Positions 53,632 through 63,032 of a stretch of 64,000 bases of DNA are shown piece after piece (the first letter of the stretch is position 1; each line of letters begins with the position of its first letter). Position numbers and translations under genes: made by a program. Below the pieces are notes generated by a model that saw nothing but the letters and a program-made list of their open reading frames with translations, was not told the DNA's origin and did no database searches. Source of the stretch: JAWMQL01 sp033283165 (GTDB lineage Bacteria; Pseudomonadota; Gammaproteobacteria; Pseudomonadales; Halieaceae); assembly GCA_033283165.1 (NCBI GenBank), contig JAWMQL010000003.1:1-64000 (forward strand), in the 5' to 3' direction.

Positions 53632-54048
53632 TTACTCCTCCATAGCCTTCTTGGCGTCGTCCATGGCCTCGGAAGCCTTGTCGCCGGCGTCCTCGGCGGC
53701 GTCTTCAACCGAGTCCATCGCGTCTTCGGCCATATCGGATGCCTCGTCCATGGCGTCTTCCGTGGCATCCATGGCGTCGTCGGCCATATCCGATGCGGCG
53801 TCCATGGTGTCCTCGGCCATCTCACCGGCGGAGGCCATTGCGTCGTCCATTGCCTCACCGGCAGATTCGGCCGCATCGGAGGCCATCTCGCCGGCGGCGG
53901 CGGCACCCTCTTTCACCGATTCGGTCGCGCTCTCCATCGACGACTTGGCCTTTTCCCGGGACTCTTCCGAGCAACCGCCCAGCAACGTCGCCGCAACCAG
54001 CAGCGCAGCAGCCGACATGAACAGTGACAATGTCTTGGATTTAAGCAT
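53632..54048 (-). CDS. repeat-rich alanine/aspartate lipoprotein
   Basis: The 138-aa protein has a lipoprotein signal (LLVAATLLGGC) and then short repeats of the type AxDAMDxAxDMAEDxMD from residue 50 to the end. The region is strongly acidic and helical, like LEA-type or coiled-coil stress proteins. The start ATG 54048 has GGGAGAA upstream. Codons GCC, GAC and ATG recur in phase, and the antisense strand is therefore also open. It probably sits in the outer membrane facing the periplasm. Its function is unknown. Length variation between strains is likely because of the repeats. Confidence 0.8.
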   Translation of the reverse strand: MLKSKTLSLFMSAAALLVAATLLGGCSEESREKAKSSMESATESVKEGAAAAGEMASDAAESAGEAMDDAMASAGEMAEDTMDAASDMADDAMDATEDAMDEASDMAEDAMDSVEDAAEDAGDKASEAMDDAKKAMEE

Positions 54049-54164
54049 TGTTATTCTCCCTTTCTGGTTAGATTACCGTTTGTGTACCCGATCATTATTG
54101 ACCAATAGTGCAAATTACGCCAACCGTGAGCGTAACGCCATGGTAAAGCCGTTCCCAAAATGGG

Positions 54165-56693
54165 TCAGCGAACACGGGGAATCTTGAGGCTGAAGCGGGC
54201 CCCCTTGCCGGGCGGGCTGACCACCTCTACCAGGCCACCGTGGTTGCGCGCCACCTCGGCCACGAAGCGCAGGCCGAGGCCGACACCACCCTGCGCGGTA
54301 CTGCCCTGGGAGAACGCCGCAAACACCTGTTCCAGTTCGTTCTTCGGTATGCCCGCGCCCTGGTCTTCCACCTCGATCAGCGCCGCCTTGCCCTCGCACT
54401 CGAGACTCAGGGTCACGGTGGAACCGGGCGGCGAGTGTTTGAGGGCATTATCCAGCAGGTTCATCACCGCCCGTTCGACCATGCTGCGGGCACACAACAG
54501 CCAGACCTCTTCCTCGCAGGACTTCATCTCGATCGCCACATCGCGCTTGCTGGCGCTGTGGTAGAGCTGGGACACGGCGTTGTCCAGCAGGGACTGGGCT
54601 TCACACTCGTCCTTCGCCATGCTCTCGCCGTGCTGCAACCGGGCCATGTGGATATAGTTCTCCGCATACCACAGGTTGTTGTTGATGTAGCGCTCAATCT
54701 GGTCCAGCAGCTTACCCAGTTTGGGATCATCCGGGTTTTCGCCGCGCGCGCTCTCGGTCAGCGCGAGCACCGAGGTAAGGGGCGCGCGCAGGTCATGGGA
54801 CAGGAAATTGAGCGCTTCGGTACGGGCCTTTTCACTCGCTTTCAGCTCCGTCACATCGGTAATCGCAATCAACAACATGGGATAATCCAGGTCGATCCGG
54901 CGCCCGCGCAACAGCAGGTCGCGGCTGCCACGGGAAGAGTGGGCCTCCACGTCGAAGGGTCGGCCGCGCTGCAGCAGTTTGCGCAGCAGTTTCTCCACGG
55001 TGAGTTCGTCCGGCAGGCGCACGCCTTCCAGGATTTCCGCCACATTGCCCTTCGGTGCGTCCACCTGTAACAGCTGCCGCGCCTTCTCATTGACGATGCG
55101 GGGCTGGCCCCGGGCCTCGGCCACGATCACCCCCGAGGTCAGGTGCTCCAGAGCCCCGCTGACCAGGCCCCGGCTGTGCCGCGCCTCACGGTAGGCCGTA
55201 TCGAGCTGGGCCAGGTCGATATCCACCAGGTCGGCTCCCAGCGGCAATCGTTCGGCCCGCACGGGTGTTTCCGGAAAGACCCGGTTCAACAGGTCAAAGT
55301 CCCGGCTCTCCGGCCCGGGCCAGTGCACGCGCAGTTCCCGCACACCTTCTTTGAGGTTGAAAATCCGCTGCGACTCATACTTGGTGTGCCGCCAGATGGC
55401 GGGCCCATCGGCGGCGGCGGGAAGCGGTTCGGAGAGTTCCCAGTCCCTGATCAGGCCCAGGCGCAGCAGCCAGTCGGCGCCGCTGGCGACGCTCTGGGCG
55501 CTGTCCTCGATGTGAAACGCGGAATTGTCCTCGCGCAGGGTCCGAAGCTGGCGCCGGACAAAGCCCATGGCCGCATCGAGCCGCAGCCAGTTCCACACCG
55601 GGTAGGCAATAAACAGGGCGGCCACCACCGGCACCGGCGACAACCACAGCCCCCCCATGCGCAGCAGCAGCCAGCTCAGTACCGGCATCAGCACCGCGCT
55701 GGCCAGCAGGGCCAGCACCAGCAAACCCGGTGACAGTTGCGTGAACAGCGCAACGGTCAGGAACACGAACCCGGCGGTGGCCAGCGCCGCCACCCAGGCG
55801 GACACCGGCTGGGCCAGTTTGCCCGTGCGCAGGGCGTGGAAAATCTGGGCGTTCAGTTCCACCCCGGAGGTCTGCCCGAGGGAGGTCGAGATATTGTCCA
55901 GCTGGCCGGCCGCGGTCTCGCCCACCAGCACGATTTTGTCGCGCAGGCGTTCGGGTGCGACCCGGCCTTCCACCACATCCACGAAACTGACGCTGTCGAT
56001 GCTGCCGCGAGGGCCGGTAAAGGGAATCAGGTTCTGGTGGCTGCGAATGATTTCGCCCGGAAACTCGCGCCCCTGCAGCGCGGGATCGCTCACGCCCGGC
56101 AGCTCGCCCAGCGGTATGCCCACGGCGCGGGCCAGGGCCACGGCAAAGTGCGGCCAGCGCGCTTTCCCCTGCCCTTCTTTCAGGTAGACCGTGCGCACGA
56201 TTCCGTCGCTGTCCACCTCGACATGCACATGCCCCAGGCCGGCTGCCGCCTCGCGCAGGGGGCCCAGCGGCTGCACATCCAGTAAGCCACCGCCCGCCAA
56301 CTGGGCCACGAACACCGGCAGCACCACCTTGCCCTGCTCCCTGATAGCCTCGGCCAGCAGCTGGTCTACCTCGGGGTACTCGTTGTCGGGCAGGTCGAAT
56401 ACCACGTCCAGGCCCACCGCACGCACACCGGCGTCCCGCAGGGCGTACAACAACTGCACATGGCGCTCCCGCGGCCACGGCCAGCGGCCGATTTCCTGCA
56501 GGCTGCGTTCATCGATGCCGACGATCAGCAGGTCTTCCGCCGGCGGCAACGGGTTGGCCTCATTGGCCAGGTCATAGGCTACCCGGTCCAGCTGCTGCAA
56601 CAGGCCAAAGCGGGCAATGACCGCGCACAGGATACCCGCGGCCAGGCCGAGAAGGAGTCGCCCTAGGGCGATCTGTGATCGTGACTGGGACAG
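54165..56693 (-). CDS. CHASE2-domain sensor histidine kinase
   Basis: Signal order: N-terminal membrane helix, a CHASE2 sensor (AEDLLIVGIDERSLQEIGRW to LVGETAAGQLDNISTSLGQT), then three membrane helices near residues 370-460. A PAS-like part follows, then a HisKA site with NFLSHDLRAPLTS (His near 633) and an HATPase (NLLDNALKHSPPGS, DQGAGIPKNELEQ, GVGLGLRFV). It senses an unknown periplasmic cue. No ATG, GTG or TTG is present between the FecR gene stop and the sensor, so CTG 56693 after AAGGGG is proposed. A start inside the FecR gene would be the alternative. It is last in an operon with its response regulator. Confidence 0.88.
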   Translation of the reverse strand: MSQSRSQIALGRLLLGLAAGILCAVIARFGLLQQLDRVAYDLANEANPLPPAEDLLIVGIDERSLQEIGRWPWPRERHVQLLYALRDAGVRAVGLDVVFDLPDNEYPEVDQLLAEAIREQGKVVLPVFVAQLAGGGLLDVQPLGPLREAAAGLGHVHVEVDSDGIVRTVYLKEGQGKARWPHFAVALARAVGIPLGELPGVSDPALQGREFPGEIIRSHQNLIPFTGPRGSIDSVSFVDVVEGRVAPERLRDKIVLVGETAAGQLDNISTSLGQTSGVELNAQIFHALRTGKLAQPVSAWVAALATAGFVFLTVALFTQLSPGLLVLALLASAVLMPVLSWLLLRMGGLWLSPVPVVAALFIAYPVWNWLRLDAAMGFVRRQLRTLREDNSAFHIEDSAQSVASGADWLLRLGLIRDWELSEPLPAAADGPAIWRHTKYESQRIFNLKEGVRELRVHWPGPESRDFDLLNRVFPETPVRAERLPLGADLVDIDLAQLDTAYREARHSRGLVSGALEHLTSGVIVAEARGQPRIVNEKARQLLQVDAPKGNVAEILEGVRLPDELTVEKLLRKLLQRGRPFDVEAHSSRGSRDLLLRGRRIDLDYPMLLIAITDVTELKASEKARTEALNFLSHDLRAPLTSVLALTESARGENPDDPKLGKLLDQIERYINNNLWYAENYIHMARLQHGESMAKDECEAQSLLDNAVSQLYHSASKRDVAIEMKSCEEEVWLLCARSMVERAVMNLLDNALKHSPPGSTVTLSLECEGKAALIEVEDQGAGIPKNELEQVFAAFSQGSTAQGGVGLGLRFVAEVARNHGGLVEVVSPPGKGARFSLKIPRVR

Positions 56694-56706
56694 GGTGAAC
56701 CCCTTG

Positions 56707-57810
56707 TTAAAGCCAGACCAGGACCATCGCCGCGACCACCAGCACGGTAGGCCAGAAGGTGTTTTCAGGTTCCGGGGCGGGCGGCTCCGGCGGAGGCGGC
56801 TCGGTAACGCATAGAGGCGCCCTGCTCTCCAGGCCATTGAAGCCGTCCGCGTCGATTGCGCGCAGCACCAGCTGGTAACAGCCCACGGGCAATTCCAGCG
56901 TGGCGGTGGGCTCCACCAGGCGGCGGCTGGTAAACAGGTCGCGGCCACTGTTATCCCGCAGCACGTCCAGGTTCCAGGCCGCCGCACCGGGGTCCGCGGC
57001 CCAGTTCAGGGTGACCGGTCCGAATGCGCTGGCGGGCAGGCCAACAAAGCGGGGGCCGGGCAGCAGCTTGCGCGCCTGCGCGAGTTTCTGGCCCTTCTTC
57101 GCGGTGATACCGTAGCCCGCCTCAAGCACCACGGTATCCACGGCGGCGACCTCCACCGCGCCGGACAGCACCTCACCGCGGGTACTGGGCACGCCGTCCT
57201 CCTCGGACACCACCAGGCGGTAGCGGGTGCCGCGCACCGCGGCGATGGCGGCGGGGGTCTGGATGCGGAACCGGGAATCCTCCGCCGGCCTGACGTCGAC
57301 CTCCACCGCACCGCGTTCGAGGGACAACTCCATGTCGCTCTGGAACTGCGGCTGGGTGCTCAGGTTGTTGAGTTCCAGTGTCGTGTAGGGGCGCAGCAAC
57401 ACTTCGCCCCGGGAGCCGAGCTGTAACCGGGCGGCGCCGCCCTCGGATACCAGGCGATCACCAAGCAGCAGGGGATCACCGGCGCCCAGCGTCGTGCTGC
57501 CGCCGCTGCGCTGCACCAGGGTCGCGCCCTCCACGCTCAAGACGGTGCCCACCCGCGGCGGATTGACCAGCCAGCCACGGGGTATGCGGATTTCCCGGCC
57601 GATGGGCATACGGCGCCCGTTGGAGATGTTGTTGATACGGCCCAGTTCGATCCAGCAGCCGCGCTTGTTGGTGTACTCCAGGCAGAGGTCCCAGAGGGTA
57701 TCCCCATCCTCGGCGTAGTAAATCCAGTCGTCGGCGCGGGCGGGACCGGCCAGTAACAGGGTGCTGGCCAGCAGCGCCCACAGCATTTGTCGAAACGATT
57801 CCCTTCTCAC
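56707..57810 (-). CDS. LysM and FecR domain periplasmic protein
   Basis: The GTG start at 57810 overlaps the response-regulator stop (GTGA); ATG 57786 is a possible alternative. Signal peptide ends GPARA. A LysM-type repeat follows: DWIYYAEDGDTLWDLCLEYT, then RINNISNGRRMPIGREIRIP. Next comes a FecR domain (VLSVEGATLVQRSGGSTTLG, VRGTRYRLVVSEE) and a fibronectin-like region. A C-terminal membrane anchor (TVLVVAAMVLVWL) comes after a Pro/Glu tract. LysM-FecR proteins next to CHASE2 kinases are a known arrangement and may convey cell-wall or envelope state to the kinase. The product would be held in the periplasm. Confidence 0.88.
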   Translation of the reverse strand: MRRESFRQMLWALLASTLLLAGPARADDWIYYAEDGDTLWDLCLEYTNKRGCWIELGRINNISNGRRMPIGREIRIPRGWLVNPPRVGTVLSVEGATLVQRSGGSTTLGAGDPLLLGDRLVSEGGAARLQLGSRGEVLLRPYTTLELNNLSTQPQFQSDMELSLERGAVEVDVRPAEDSRFRIQTPAAIAAVRGTRYRLVVSEEDGVPSTRGEVLSGAVEVAAVDTVVLEAGYGITAKKGQKLAQARKLLPGPRFVGLPASAFGPVTLNWAADPGAAAWNLDVLRDNSGRDLFTSRRLVEPTATLELPVGCYQLVLRAIDADGFNGLESRAPLCVTEPPPPEPPAPEPENTFWPTVLVVAAMVLVWL

Positions 57811-58493
57811 AGTGCCTCCAGCCGATAACCGTGACGATAGACGGTCTTGATACAATAGCCCATCTCGGGACCGATGCGCAGCGCCTTGCGTATCCGGCTG
57901 ATGTGCATATCCACCGTGCGGGTATCCAGGTCGGCATTCACACCCCACACTTCCTTTAACAGGGTGTCGCGCGACAGAAGCTTGTCGACATGGGAGCAGA
58001 TGAACACCGCCAGCCGGAATTCGGTCGGGGTGAGCTTGACCGGCTCGCCGTCGAGGCTGGCCTGTTGATTGTCGAGATCGAAGTGAATCGGCCCCAGGGT
58101 GAGTGCAGAGACAGGCTCGTTGCGACTGCGCCGCCACAGGGCGGACAGCCGCGCCAGCAGTTCGGCCTTGCGCAGGGGCTTGACCAGGTAGTCGTCAGCG
58201 CCGCTGGACAGGCCGGCGACAATATCCTCCTCCCGGTCCTTGGCCGTGGCGAACAGGATAGGACCCGCAAAATCCATTTCCCGCCGCAACTCGCCCAGCA
58301 CCGACATACCGTCCCGGCCCGGCATCTGCCAGTCAAGAATCAGGATATCCGGCTGGTTACGCTTCACCTCGTCGAGGAAGGCCTGGCCCTCTGACCGGTG
58401 AAAATACCGGTAACCGGCCTCGCTGAGCCAGCCCAGCAACAGGTCCGCCTGGGGTTGTTCATCCTCGAGCAAACCGACTTTCACTGCCTGCAT
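57807..58493 (-). CDS. OmpR/PhoB-family response regulator
   Basis: This is a receiver plus winged-helix regulator of about 228 aa. VGLLEDEQPQADLLL has the acidic pair, DILILDWQMPGRDG the phosphoacceptor Asp and DDYLVKPLRKAE the conserved Lys. The C-terminal half shows the OmpR fold: KLTPTEFRLAVFICSH, RTVDMHISRIRKALR and CIKTVYRHGYRLEAL. ATG 58493 has AGGGAT nine bases upstream and is preferred to ATG 58502. It is first in the operon with the LysM-FecR protein and the CHASE2 kinase, so it is the partner of that kinase. Its target genes are not visible here. Confidence 0.93.
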   Translation of the reverse strand: MQAVKVGLLEDEQPQADLLLGWLSEAGYRYFHRSEGQAFLDEVKRNQPDILILDWQMPGRDGMSVLGELRREMDFAGPILFATAKDREEDIVAGLSSGADDYLVKPLRKAELLARLSALWRRSRNEPVSALTLGPIHFDLDNQQASLDGEPVKLTPTEFRLAVFICSHVDKLLSRDTLLKEVWGVNADLDTRTVDMHISRIRKALRIGPEMGYCIKTVYRHGYRLEAL

Positions 58494-58611
58494 CGCGCCC
58501 ATCCCTGACAAGGTGTCTCACCAGTGTAGGCCCAAATACCCCCGCCACCAGGGCCTGACAGCCGATTTTTACAGATTTGATACGATCACGGCAGGTCGCA
58601 AGAAGTAACAC

Positions 58612-60474
58612 TCACCGGTACGGGCGGCGCCAGTCGTCCGGCGATAACCCGCGGGAACCCGACAGCGATTTCCGCGCCGAGAGCGGCTGACCCAAGTCGA
58701 TACTGCTGCACCAGTCCGTGTCCGTGCGCAGGGGCACAGGCTGTGGCAGGCTGCCCAGCTCGGCGCCGTAGCTGCGCTCGGGCAGCAGGCCCGCCACCAC
58801 CTGCCGGGCCCGGGGCAATACCTGCTCCGTGGCCAGGCGCCCGCGCATACCGTAGCCCACCACGAAGTCCTCGCATACCCTGTCCACGGTGTCCTCAGGC
58901 GGCACGGTGGTGAAGGCCAGATCCCGCCGGAAACCGAAATGAAGGTACATCATCGCCTCCTCGAACAGCATGGCCAGGTCCTCACGCGGCGAGGCGTAGG
59001 CATAGAGGTCCGAGGCCCGGTCGGGATCGAAAAAGGCACCGATCTGTCGGGGCGTGTAACTGGACTCCGCCTCGGTCGGTTCCGCGCCGAAATACAGCAC
59101 CTGGCCGACGCCCGCCAGCTCTGCAGAGCGCAGCGGCCGCCGCTCGAGCAACTCATCAGACAACAGCGGCAGTGAAGTCTCAAAGGGGGTACCACCCGGA
59201 GACAGCCGGTCCAGGAACTGCGGCCGGAAAAAATCCGCCGCGTGCGCGAGCTCGTGAAACAGGAGCACCGCAGACCGCGACACCACGTCCTGGAAATCCC
59301 GACTGCCGAACAGGTCAGTCTCGTCGGCAGGGGGATAGGCCCGTTCGTTGCCCGCGACGTAGCGCCACAGGTCGGCGAAGGCGACCTGGTCGGCGAACTC
59401 CAGCCGAAAATCCGCCTCGGTGGATATATCCGCCTGCTCCTCAGCGCTCAGCCAGAAAAAATCACCGTCCAGGAAGATCGTCGCGCTGGCGCCGCTGTAA
59501 AACGCGGGGCGCACATCCCCACCGATCACCACCGCGGCCACGCTTCGGAACAACAACAGCAGGTCTGCCGGCATGGCCTGCAGCAACTCGCGGAAGCGCC
59601 CGATCATCCAGTCGTGACTGACCACCAGCCGCGGCATGATGTCGTCCACCCCGGGAAAGGCGGCCTGCTGCCCGATCAGCGGCAGCTCGCGAAAGCGGCA
59701 CAGGTCCTCCACCACGATGGGCGTGGCGCACCCCACCAGCAGGTCCGCGTAGGGTGAGGTCCGGTCCGCCGGGAACCAACTGGCGGCGTCGACCAGGTTT
59801 TCGGCATCGAGCCTGATCTGTTCCGCACCATAAAAGGGATCGTAGATGCTGCGCGACATACGCTGCAACAGGATTTCCTCGCCCAGGTAGGGTGAATTAC
59901 CGGCCTGCGACCACTGCAATACATCCTCGTAGTCCCGCTGGCCGTCGCGGTTCACGTCGCCGACCAGCTTGCGCGCGTACTCGCTCAGGCGCCGTTTCAC
60001 CTGGGGGTTGCTGATCTGGTCCAGTTCCTCCGCCACCAGCTGGTAGATCGCCTCGGTCAGCAGGTTGACCCGCACCAGTGGTTGCCTGAGCTGGGCGCCG
60101 GTCATGATCGCGTGCATGGACCGGGCGAGGCCCCGCGGTACATTATCGATCCGGCCATCGCCATTGGCGTCCTGATCCTGTCCCCCCCCGGCGGTAACCA
60201 GATACAGCTTGTCGTCCGCCAACTCGCCGGCGTCCAGGTCGGCGACGCCGAGCAGGGCCAGCCGGGTGCGATCGTTCCACTCACTCCAGTTTTCGGCATA
60301 CTGCTCGCTGACAGCGCGCAGCGACCGGGTCTCCACGCCGGCAACCGGCGACCGGGCACTGCGCAGGGGCGTGATGGTGATCTCGGCGGAGGTCACGGGC
60401 CCGTTGACTTCCACCTGCAGGCAGCCGGCCAGCAACAGGGGCACTAACAGGACAGGAATACGTTTCGGGATCAC
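58612..60474 (-). CDS. lipoprotein with HExxH metallopeptidase-like motif
   Basis: The GTG start at 60474 gives a lipoprotein signal (VPLLLAGC) and 620 aa; an upstream ATG at 60537 also leads to it. A zinc-peptidase motif occurs as LLFHELAHAADFFRP (near residue 406), and EEAMMYLHFGF about 100 residues later could supply the third Glu ligand. A calcium-like DQDANGDGRID occurs near residue 105 and DVNRDGQRDYED near 175, as in dockerin- or EF-hand-like loops. I do not recognise a named family. It would sit on the outer membrane. It is divergent from the hydrolase gene at 60620. Confidence 0.7.
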   Translation of the reverse strand: MIPKRIPVLLVPLLLAGCLQVEVNGPVTSAEITITPLRSARSPVAGVETRSLRAVSEQYAENWSEWNDRTRLALLGVADLDAGELADDKLYLVTAGGGQDQDANGDGRIDNVPRGLARSMHAIMTGAQLRQPLVRVNLLTEAIYQLVAEELDQISNPQVKRRLSEYARKLVGDVNRDGQRDYEDVLQWSQAGNSPYLGEEILLQRMSRSIYDPFYGAEQIRLDAENLVDAASWFPADRTSPYADLLVGCATPIVVEDLCRFRELPLIGQQAAFPGVDDIMPRLVVSHDWMIGRFRELLQAMPADLLLLFRSVAAVVIGGDVRPAFYSGASATIFLDGDFFWLSAEEQADISTEADFRLEFADQVAFADLWRYVAGNERAYPPADETDLFGSRDFQDVVSRSAVLLFHELAHAADFFRPQFLDRLSPGGTPFETSLPLLSDELLERRPLRSAELAGVGQVLYFGAEPTEAESSYTPRQIGAFFDPDRASDLYAYASPREDLAMLFEEAMMYLHFGFRRDLAFTTVPPEDTVDRVCEDFVVGYGMRGRLATEQVLPRARQVVAGLLPERSYGAELGSLPQPVPLRTDTDWCSSIDLGQPLSARKSLSGSRGLSPDDWRRPYR

Positions 60475-60619
60475 AGGCGTTGACCGCTCACCGGCAAATG
60501 TCCGGCGATAGTACCATGGCAACCCGCCGCGACTCATTACCGGGCACGCCACGCCACCTGCACAGGCCGGCACATCCGTGCTGTAATAGCACGTTTGTTT
60601 CACTGCCGTTAGCCATGCC

Positions 60620-61465
60620 ATGACCAGCACTTCGCAACGCCTTCAATTTACCAGTGATGACGGGCTCACCCTGGTTGCCGATGCCTGGGGCGATCCACAG
60701 GACCCACCGGTGATCCTGGCCCACGGGGGAGGACAGACCCGGCATTCCTGGGGCGGCACCGCCGCCGCCCTCGCGGAGCGCGGCTGGTACGCCCTGGCCT
60801 ACGACCACCGGGGGCACGGCGAGAGCGACTGGTCTGAGGACGGTATGTACAGCCTGGCCAATTTCGCGCTGGATATGGCCAGCCTGGCCGACTCACTGGC
60901 ACAGAAGCCGGTCGTGGTGGGCGCCTCGCTGGGCGGGCTGTCGGCCATGCTCGGCGCCGGCGAGCTGGCCGCCGGCCTGTTCCGGGCGATTGTGCTCGTC
61001 GATGTCACCCCGCACATGAACATGGCCGGTGTCGAGCGCATATTCGAATTCATGCAGGCCAACATCGACAGCGGCTTCGGCTCGCTGGAAGAGGCCGCCG
61101 ACGCGGTGGCGAAGTACACCGGCCGACCGCGCCGGGCAGACCTCAGCGGCCTGCGGAAAAACCTGCGGGAGCGGGACGGCCGCTACTTCTGGCACTGGGA
61201 CCCGCGATTTTTCGACATGCGCAAACACGGGCTGGAAATGCCGGTCCGGGTGGCGGAGGCCGCCAGGCAGATCGACCTGCCCCTGTTGCTGATTCGCGGC
61301 CGCGCCTCCGACGTGGTGACCGAGCGCGAGGTGGAAGAGTTCCTGCAGCTGATTCCCCACGCGCAGTACATCGACGTGGACAAGGCCCGGCACATGGTTG
61401 CCGGCGACCGCAACGATATTTTCACCGATGCGGTGCTGGAGTTTCTGCTTACGCTTCGCGAGTAA
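60620..61465 (+). CDS. alpha/beta hydrolase
   Basis: This is a 281-aa enzyme with the common fold: VILAHGGGQTRHSWGG (oxyanion loop), VVVGASLGGLSAMLG (nucleophile Ser), GRASDVVTEREVEEF (acid) and DVDKARHMVAGDRND (His). The motif AYDHRGHGESDW is typical of epoxide hydrolase, haloperoxidase or enol-lactonase-like members. No signal peptide is present, so it is cytoplasmic. It faces the HExxH lipoprotein gene and converges with the M28 peptidase gene. Its substrate cannot be told from sequence, and it need not belong to the rhamnoside region. Confidence 0.9.
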   Translation: MTSTSQRLQFTSDDGLTLVADAWGDPQDPPVILAHGGGQTRHSWGGTAAALAERGWYALAYDHRGHGESDWSEDGMYSLANFALDMASLADSLAQKPVVVGASLGGLSAMLGAGELAAGLFRAIVLVDVTPHMNMAGVERIFEFMQANIDSGFGSLEEAADAVAKYTGRPRRADLSGLRKNLRERDGRYFWHWDPRFFDMRKHGLEMPVRVAEAARQIDLPLLLIRGRASDVVTEREVEEFLQLIPHAQYIDVDKARHMVAGDRNDIFTDAVLEFLLTLRE

Positions 61466-61478
61466 CCGGCGGGACTGC

Positions 61479-62909
61479 CTACGGTTGCACGGGCTCGCTG
61501 GGGCGGAAATCGGCGCTACTGTCAGCCGCCAGCCAGGCAAACACGGCAAAGGCCGCCACATTCTGGTCCAGGTCGGCGGCACTGATCTTGTCCAGGGTAT
61601 CGTCCGGCGTGTGGTGCAGGTCGAAATAATCCATGCCGTTCTGGCGCAGGCTCAGGGATGGCAGGCCCGCCCGCACCAGGGGGATCAGGTCCGGTCCGCC
61701 GCCGGGTGAGTCCATGTCGCCCCGGGCCACCCCGGCCGGCGCCAGCAGTTCGGCCATGCGATCCACCACCGGCTGGCCCTCGGCGGAAACCTGCGCCGTC
61801 AGCTGCCACACCCGCCCGGCGCCGAAATCGCTCTCGGTGCCGATGATGTGCTGCGGCAACTGCTCCCGATGCTTTTCCAGGTAGGCCACGGCGCCTTTCA
61901 GGTTGACTTCCTCGGCGCCCCAGAGGACGAGCCGGATAGTGCGTCGGGGCCGCTTGCCGCTGTCGAGGATCAGTTTCGCCGCCGCGGTCGAGATCGCGAC
62001 GCCGGCGCCGTCATCCACCGCCCCGGTACCCAGGTCCCAGCTGTCCAGGTGGGCGCCGATCAGTACGATGTCCTCCGGCGCCTCGCGGCCGGTGATCTCG
62101 GCGACCACGTTGCCACTTTCAGTCTGCCCCACCAACCGCGGCGTCAAGAGCAGGCGCAGTCGCATGGGCTTGCCGCGGGCGGCGATACGCTCCAGCTGGT
62201 CCGCGTCCGGGTTGGACAGGGCCGCCGCGGGAATTTTTTCCACGCCCTCGGCGTAGACCAGGGCGCCGGTGTGCGGAAAGCGGTGGCTGTCGGTACCAAT
62301 GGAGCGGATCAGGAGCGCACTGGCGCCCTTCTCCGCCGCCACACTGGCGCCCTGGCGGCGCAGTTTGCCGTAAAAACCATAGGCGCTGCCGTCCTGGGTT
62401 TTCTGCATCGCGTGACTCACGTAGGCAATTTTGCCGTCGAGGCTGTCGGGGTCCGCCGCCTGCAGCGCATCGAAACTGGCAAAGGTCACCAGCCCGGCCT
62501 CCAGGCCCGAGTCCGCGGTGGCGACCGAACCACCCAGCGCGGTGATGGCCAGTGGCTGGGGAAAGGGGCTCAACAGTTCCGCCCGTTCGGCACCGCGTTC
62601 CCAGGTTTCCATGGTGAAAGGTTCCACCCGTACCTTGTCAAAGCCCAGTGCGTTCAATTTCGCCACCGCCCAGTCGCGCGCCCTGGCCTCGGCCCGGGTA
62701 CCCGCCAGCCGCGGCCCCACCTCGGTGGTCAGGGACTCCACCAGCGCCCAGGCGCCACTGCCGGCGAGGGCCGTATCACGCAGGTGCGCGGCGTGATCGA
62801 TACTGGCCTGGTCCAGGCCCGCAACCTCGTCAGCCATTACTGGCAGCACCGGCAGACACACGGCGCAAACCAGGGTCGACACCCGCAGCGCGGGCAGGAA
62901 CTTGAACAT
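61479..62909 (-). CDS. secreted M28-family zinc aminopeptidase with PA domain
   Basis: A signal peptide ends near VMADE. A PA-like insert (about residues 130-230) precedes the M28 core. The metal and catalytic residues are all present: His and Asp in IGAHLDSWDLG, Asp in GAVDDGAGVA, the Glu pair in LWGAEEVNLKG, Asp in GTESDFGAGR and the late His in FDLHHTPDDTLDK. Such enzymes remove N-terminal residues in the periplasm or outside. At 476 aa it is a typical carboxypeptidase Q-like size. It converges with the alpha/beta hydrolase gene 13 bases away. Confidence 0.93.
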   Translation of the reverse strand: MFKFLPALRVSTLVCAVCLPVLPVMADEVAGLDQASIDHAAHLRDTALAGSGAWALVESLTTEVGPRLAGTRAEARARDWAVAKLNALGFDKVRVEPFTMETWERGAERAELLSPFPQPLAITALGGSVATADSGLEAGLVTFASFDALQAADPDSLDGKIAYVSHAMQKTQDGSAYGFYGKLRRQGASVAAEKGASALLIRSIGTDSHRFPHTGALVYAEGVEKIPAAALSNPDADQLERIAARGKPMRLRLLLTPRLVGQTESGNVVAEITGREAPEDIVLIGAHLDSWDLGTGAVDDGAGVAISTAAAKLILDSGKRPRRTIRLVLWGAEEVNLKGAVAYLEKHREQLPQHIIGTESDFGAGRVWQLTAQVSAEGQPVVDRMAELLAPAGVARGDMDSPGGGPDLIPLVRAGLPSLSLRQNGMDYFDLHHTPDDTLDKISAADLDQNVAAFAVFAWLAADSSADFRPSEPVQP

Positions 62910-63032
62910 CGGGTTACCCCCAGGGGAAACAAACAGGGAATGGTAGAGTATGCAGCCACCGCGTCAAGCAATTGGATCAGGCGCCTTCTTTCGCGCTATC
63001 CTTGACCATACAACCGATAGGGATATTGCATC

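Noticed and set aside
53582..54187. 201-codon frame opposite the repeat lipoprotein, rich in Ser and Ala
   Set aside because: It is the antisense reading of the repeat codons; the minus-strand frame has a lipobox and ribosome site.
55375..56478. 367-codon frame overlapping the CHASE2 kinase in another frame
   Set aside because: Arg/Gly/Pro-rich composition typical of shifted reading of GC-rich genes, with no domain features.
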